Positions 60,157 to 64,000 of a stretch of DNA of 64,000 nt are shown piece by piece (the stretch's first letter is position 1; each line of letters starts with the position of its first letter). The stretch is from positions 47,859 to 111,858 of the forward strand of contig NZ_SODI01000002.1 of the NCBI RefSeq assembly GCF_004365915.1, read 5' to 3'. Made by a program: the position numbers and the translations under genes. The notes under the pieces were generated by a model. It worked only from the letters and a program-made list of their open reading frames with translations, did not search any database and had not been told where the DNA came from. The DNA is from Cryobacterium psychrophilum. Lineage in GTDB: Bacteria; Actinomycetota; Actinomycetes; Actinomycetales; Microbacteriaceae.

Positions 60157-62166
60157 GTGTACCCACTCACAAGAGGAGGTGACCCCATAGTAACCGATTT
60201 GCACGTTTATGACGCTGTTTTTGCTTCGGAACCTTTTTCCGGCGTGTCGCCCGATCCGTGGACCTCGTGGGAATTGACGCGCCGGCTGAGTCCTCGGGGC
60301 CAGGTGCGGGTGATGAAACGGGATGCCTATGGGCGTCTGGATGAGAACAGCTACCCGAGTTTTTACAGTGTCGGTCCGACCTCGCCGACGACGCCGTGGT
60401 GTATCCGTTTGGCTGATGACGCGGGTGTTTTCCGTGTCCTGTGCTTCGACTTCGACGGCAAAGACAAGCACGGCGTCGACGCCGACCTGATGGAACGCGC
60501 TGTCGACGACTGTGACGCGCTCTCCGGCATGCTCGCTCAGCTCGCTATTGCTCACGTGGTCTGTCAGTCCTCCGGCACCGGTGGCCGCCACATCTGGTTG
60601 GCCATTCGGGGCGGTGCGTCAGCGGCAAGCGTGGCGACGCTGGCGCGTGCCGCTCGGGCGAACTTTCGCACCTTGGACCATGGCATGATGCTCAACGTCG
60701 CTCAGGGCGCCGCGCGGCCGCCGCTGTCCCCGCACCGGGATGGCAGCAGCTCTATTGTGCTGCGCGGCAGCGTGGACGCCCTCACAGTGCCCTCCACAAC
60801 CACGGCCGACCTCGCGGCCCTGACCGTGTTACTCGACGAGAACGCGCCGGCGCTGCGCGCTCAGGACACCGCCCCGTCCGGCCCGGTCGACGTGCGCCAC
60901 AAGGCGCATCGTCCACTCAGTGCCGCGGGCACCGCCCACATGGCCACCATCGATGGCGGCGCGAACCCCAGCTGGACAGGGTTCATGTGCTTGTTGGCTG
61001 CGGCGAATGCCGGGTGGCAGCTGCGTGATGTGGAGCACGCGGTGAAGACCGTACCCGGGATGGAGCACTACCGCACGAAGAACACCGGCCGTGGTGGTCG
61101 CCGGCTCCGGAACGCCCGTGAGGCGCAGGAGCGCTTGGAGCGTCAGTGGGCGAAAGCGCAGCAGTTCGCGGCCGTGCAGCGCCCTCTCCCGGCGTCCCGG
61201 GAACCCGTCGACCTGACCGAGCTGGACGGCATTGTCAGCTCCGTCGATGCTCTCCTGACCCGTTTCCAGGCTTCGCCTGGTCGGTGGGGGCGTACGGAGG
61301 CGGCGTTGTCCCAACGCACCATCCTCACCGCGTTGGCGTACTTGACCCTGCAGACCGGTAAGCGCACTGTGGCCGCGTCCATCCGTGACCTGGCCCTGAT
61401 GGGCGGCCTCGGCCGCACCACCGCAGCAGACGCACTCAAGGCCCTCGCCACGGCCGGCCTCATCGGGCGAATGACGGTCAGTGCCGACGGCAATGCCGCC
61501 GAATGGCGCCTCACGACGGAGTTTTCCACAGGGCACGGAACGGTCCGGTCACAACCATTAAATAACCCCCGCCCCCCCTCTGAACTCTTTAGCGCGCGTG
61601 CTGCTCTTGCTGCTGCGCTCGAGGAGCAGCTCGTCGACCAACGCCATGACCTCTTCTCGCGGGCCGGCCTCGGCCACCTCGCGGGGACCCTCTATGCGCT
61701 GTTGCGCACACACCCCTCTGTCACTATCGTGTCGGCTGCTCGCCTCCTGGGGGTCACCACCCGGCACACCACCACTGTCCTGAGCCGGCTGCGCCATCAC
61801 CGGTTGATCATCAAGCACGCTGAGGGGTGGGCTCGGTCTAAGCGGGATTTGCGGGATCATGCCGCGCGGGTGCTGGGCGTGTCGGGCGTCCTGGTGGATC
61901 GGGCGGAGCGGTATCGGTTGGAGCGGGAGGTGTGGGCGTGGTGGCAGGCGGAGCTGGGCCGGATGCACACGGTCCCGCGTAAACGACCGCGTCGTCTTCA
62001 CGTCACCAGTCGCACTCTGGCTATCACGGACAGCACACCGGGGGAACGGAGTTGGCCGTTGTACCCGCGGATCGGTGTGGGGCGGGCCAATCACCGGGAA
62101 GCACGCGTCTGGGCTGGTAATGGGATGCTTGCGCCGGACTCGTTGTGGTGGTCGAGCGTCGCCTGA
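60157..62166 (+). CDS. replication protein with AEP primase domain
   Basis: A 669-residue protein. Residues about 85-170 hold an archaeo-eukaryotic primase core: VLCFDFDGKDKHGVDADLME (DxD metal motif) and SSGTGGRHIWLAI (the GRHIWL strand). The C-terminal half has winged-helix units (LALMGGLGRTTAADALKALA, then SAARLLGVTTRHTTTVLSRL), which suggest origin binding. Such proteins initiate replication of actinobacterial plasmids and conjugative elements. The start is odd: GTG 60157 has no ribosome site. AGGAGGTGA (60173-60182) sits six bases before ATA (60187), which would give VTDLHVYDAV if read as ATG or ATA. Confidence 0.75.
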   Translation: MYPLTRGGDPIVTDLHVYDAVFASEPFSGVSPDPWTSWELTRRLSPRGQVRVMKRDAYGRLDENSYPSFYSVGPTSPTTPWCIRLADDAGVFRVLCFDFDGKDKHGVDADLMERAVDDCDALSGMLAQLAIAHVVCQSSGTGGRHIWLAIRGGASAASVATLARAARANFRTLDHGMMLNVAQGAARPPLSPHRDGSSSIVLRGSVDALTVPSTTTADLAALTVLLDENAPALRAQDTAPSGPVDVRHKAHRPLSAAGTAHMATIDGGANPSWTGFMCLLAAANAGWQLRDVEHAVKTVPGMEHYRTKNTGRGGRRLRNAREAQERLERQWAKAQQFAAVQRPLPASREPVDLTELDGIVSSVDALLTRFQASPGRWGRTEAALSQRTILTALAYLTLQTGKRTVAASIRDLALMGGLGRTTAADALKALATAGLIGRMTVSADGNAAEWRLTTEFSTGHGTVRSQPLNNPRPPSELFSARAALAAALEEQLVDQRHDLFSRAGLGHLAGTLYALLRTHPSVTIVSAARLLGVTTRHTTTVLSRLRHHRLIIKHAEGWARSKRDLRDHAARVLGVSGVLVDRAERYRLEREVWAWWQAELGRMHTVPRKRPRRLHVTSRTLAITDSTPGERSWPLYPRIGVGRANHREARVWAGNGMLAPDSLWWSSVA

Positions 62167-62594
62167 CGGTGTGCCCTGTCGGGTGTGCACCGAGGCAAGC
62201 GCTTATGCCTCTGAGCGAATCGCCTACGGCTTCGCCGCGAAAGAGGTCTTCACCTCCGTGAGCGGGGAAATTTCGTCACTCTTGCCCCTGGTCCGCTGTG
62301 AATTCCCGGAGCGTGCTTCGTATGACGAGCATTCTCTCGTTGAGGTGTCCACCTTGCGGGGTCACGGCCACTCCGGCCGGATGTATCTCACGCAAGAGTC
62401 AGGAGAGCCAGTTTCCTGCACCGAGATGAATAGCGCTTTTAGCCTTGGTTAGGTGCATTAGTGGCCGAGGGCGCGCACGCAATCGGACGTGTTCGACATG
62501 GTTTAGTAGGAACCTGCGTCCTCACCGTTAACGACTCGCGCCCGAGTGTTTGGGTGAATTTCGTAACACCGCTGAGTGCTGCCAGCATGTGGGT
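62167..62594. other. gene-poor stretch between replication gene and glutamine synthetase
   Basis: An open frame runs on to 62452 (FPERASYDEHSLVEVSTLRG, then GRMYLTQESGEPVSCTEMNS) with plausible codon use but no credible start. It may be the tail of a lost gene. From 62453 to 62594 no promoter stands out. Confidence 0.4.
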
Positions 62595-63968
62595 ATGGTG
62601 ACAGAGTCTATTCTCCCTGAGTTCAGTGACAGCCGGATTGGCGAGGTGGCCGAACGGCTCTCCGAAGCTGGCGTGGGCATCATCGCTGGAACGCTGGCAA
62701 ACGCAGCCGGCATTTACCTGGCCAAGACCGTCCCGGTTGATCGACTGGCGACGTTCGCGTCATCTGGTCTCGGTGCTCCGCCGGTGTGGAACGTCTTCTG
62801 CATTGACGGCGGTATTGCATTCACACCCGATGTTGGCGTCGTCGGTGATATGAGGCTGAGACTTGATCTGGACGCTCTTCGAATCCTCGATGGAGGTTTC
62901 GCGTGGGCTCCTACGGAGATTTTCGATCAGGACGGCGTACCGCTGGCCATCGATCCGCGGGGGCGGCTTCGCCGCATCCAACGCGACATTGAAGAAGCCG
63001 GGCTTGAGGCACTCGTGGGGCATGAGGTCGAGTTCACGATCACTGCCTCGGATGGAACCCCGCTCCCGCGTGCGGGCTGGACCCCGTATGGTCTTGGTCC
63101 GGTACTGGACCATGAGGCCTTCCTGGCCGAATTGCTCTCCGCCACTGCCGCCGCCGGAATCCCGCTCGAGCAACTACACGCTAAGTTCTTTGCCTCCACT
63201 GTTGAGTTCTCGCTGCCACCGGCCACACCGCTTCAGGCGGCCGACGGGGTAGTTTTGGCCCGTCTGATCACTGGGAGGGTGGCGCGCAAACATGACTTGC
63301 GGGTATCTTTCTCGCCCTTTCCGATCAGCGGGGGCGGCGGGAATGCGGCGCATGTTCATTACTCGTTCAGCCGCGATGGGGAATCTCTTTTCTCGGGTGG
63401 CGACGGACCCTACGGTATGACTGCCGATGGAGCGTCTTCTATCGCCGGGGTGATCGCCGCGCTCCCCGGCATCCAGGGTGTTCTGGGCGGATCGATCCTC
63501 TCGGGGGCGCGGTTGCGGCCTCGACTCTTTTCGGGCGCGTATATCTGCTGGGGTAGGGAGAATCGCGGGGCGGCGGTTCGTTTCCTTGAAGCCACCCGGG
63601 GCAATCCGAAAGGCGCCAACGTTGAAGTCAAGATTGTCGATCCGTCGTCGAACCCGTACCTGACGACCGCAGTCATCCTCGGCGCCGCGCTCGAGGGCAT
63701 CCGGTCATCGATGGTGCTTCCCGCGGAGGTCACCACGAATCCGGCCGACCAGACCGAAGAGCAGCAACTCGCTTCGGCGACGGTGCTGCTTCCCTCCGAT
63801 CTGGGGGCAACGCTTGACGCTCTCGCCGCTTCCGAACTCGCTACGCACATTCTCGGACCGCAGATCATCCAGGTTGTGCTCGCAGTTCGACGCTGGGAAC
63901 TCGATCATTACGGGTCGTCCGACGCCGACCAACTGCCAGAGAAGTTCCGGTTCGCCTGGTCGATCTAA
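62595..63968 (+). CDS. glutamine-synthetase-like enzyme
   Basis: A 457-residue GS-fold protein. ATP and metal landmarks: EALVGHEVEFTI (metal Glu pair), LHAKFFASTVEFSLPP (standing for the usual HEVAPGQYE), SGGGGNAAHVHYSFSRDG (the GxMHVHQS equivalent), GRENRGAAVRFLEAT (Arg loop) and VEVKIVDPSSNPYLTTAVIL (metal and Arg-Lys site). These differ enough from GlnA I to suggest a gamma-glutamyl-amine or polyamine ligase of the GlnA3/GlnA4 kind. ATG at 62595 is used, with no evident ribosome site; the open frame begins at 62550. It is monocistronic as far as the window shows. Confidence 0.85.
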   Translation: MVTESILPEFSDSRIGEVAERLSEAGVGIIAGTLANAAGIYLAKTVPVDRLATFASSGLGAPPVWNVFCIDGGIAFTPDVGVVGDMRLRLDLDALRILDGGFAWAPTEIFDQDGVPLAIDPRGRLRRIQRDIEEAGLEALVGHEVEFTITASDGTPLPRAGWTPYGLGPVLDHEAFLAELLSATAAAGIPLEQLHAKFFASTVEFSLPPATPLQAADGVVLARLITGRVARKHDLRVSFSPFPISGGGGNAAHVHYSFSRDGESLFSGGDGPYGMTADGASSIAGVIAALPGIQGVLGGSILSGARLRPRLFSGAYICWGRENRGAAVRFLEATRGNPKGANVEVKIVDPSSNPYLTTAVILGAALEGIRSSMVLPAEVTTNPADQTEEQQLASATVLLPSDLGATLDALAASELATHILGPQIIQVVLAVRRWELDHYGSSDADQLPEKFRFAWSI

Positions 63969-64000
63969 TCAAACAAGGGGTGGAGGGTTCGGCTTCTGTG

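Noticed and set aside
62398..62409. Second ISL3 end (GTCAGGAGAGCC, also at 33828-33839)
   Set aside because: Only about 13 bases match, no ISL3 coding sequence is adjacent, and the surrounding bases differ; probably chance.

Overview
The window is GC-rich DNA from a high-GC Gram-positive bacterium (Actinomycetota). Several gene families point that way: SCO6880-type and DUF4913 conjugation proteins, a MoeZ-like ThiF without zinc CxxC motifs, AEP-primase replication proteins, and frequent GTG starts with ATGA/GTGA overlaps. A Microbacteriaceae relative is my guess from protein resemblance only. No rRNA and no intact tRNA is visible, so neither the replicon type (chromosome with integrated elements, or large plasmid) nor the species can be fixed from the sequence.

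Layout. (1) 1-1.6 kb: end of an ECF sigma / membrane protein pair and a coiled-coil membrane protein. (2) 1.8-9.2 kb: a mobilisation module with an HTH antitoxin-zeta toxin pair, an excisionase-like protein, an NrdH-like redoxin, a candidate oriT, MobC, a relaxase and an accessory protein, followed by an AAA/DUF4143 ATPase with 23-bp repeats before its start. (3) 9.4-12.1 kb: a graveyard of broken genes (glycosyltransferase, LigD polymerase domain, IS3 and IS110 remnants) around an intact GNAT gene. (4) 12.1-15.7 kb: a fructose-type PTS EIIBCA and an Xre/RES toxin-antitoxin pair whose toxin looks frameshifted. (5) 15.8-26.7 kb: a thiamine locus under three TPP riboswitches. It has thiO-thiS-thiG-thiF on the minus strand and thiE-(dead EamA exporter)-thiD on the plus strand. 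A riboswitch-led ThiYXZ importer follows, and then a riboswitch-led SDR plus flavin monooxygenase pair of unknown role. No thiC is present, so pyrimidine must come from import or salvage, or from genes elsewhere.

(6) 26.9-44.3 kb is transposon-rich. Two identical 1390-bp IS256-family copies each have their own 8-bp target duplication. Between and beyond them lie an AbiE system, a P-type cation ATPase, a tRNA 3' stub joined to an ISL3 stub, an intact IS21 element, an uncharacterised 536-residue protein, an IS1182 remnant and a Tn3-family transposase with one 38-bp terminal repeat. A small membrane-protein gene can be rebuilt from pieces scattered over this region. (7) 44.6-46.9 kb: an MFS exporter, an ArsR-type repressor and a flavodoxin-fold oxidoreductase share a 20-bp palindromic operator.

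(8) 47-62.2 kb is a conjugation and replication block. Leftward run: DUF6668-like protein, small VirB2-like protein, membrane-anchored protein, TrbL/VirB6-like protein, SCO6880 protein, VirB4-like ATPase, VirD4-like coupling protein, DUF4913 protein. Rightward run: HTH protein, ParA-like ATPase, lipoprotein, M23 cell-wall hydrolase, tandem-HTH protein, small basic protein and an AEP-primase replication protein. The relaxase module (about 5-8 kb) probably serves this transfer machine although 40 kb of other genes lie between. (9) 62.6-64 kb: a glutamine-synthetase-like enzyme.

A recurring theme is decay by G-to-A change. Four in-frame stops in two pseudogenes are TGA where tryptophan (TGG) is expected, and the replication gene has ATA where an ideally spaced ATG would be expected.
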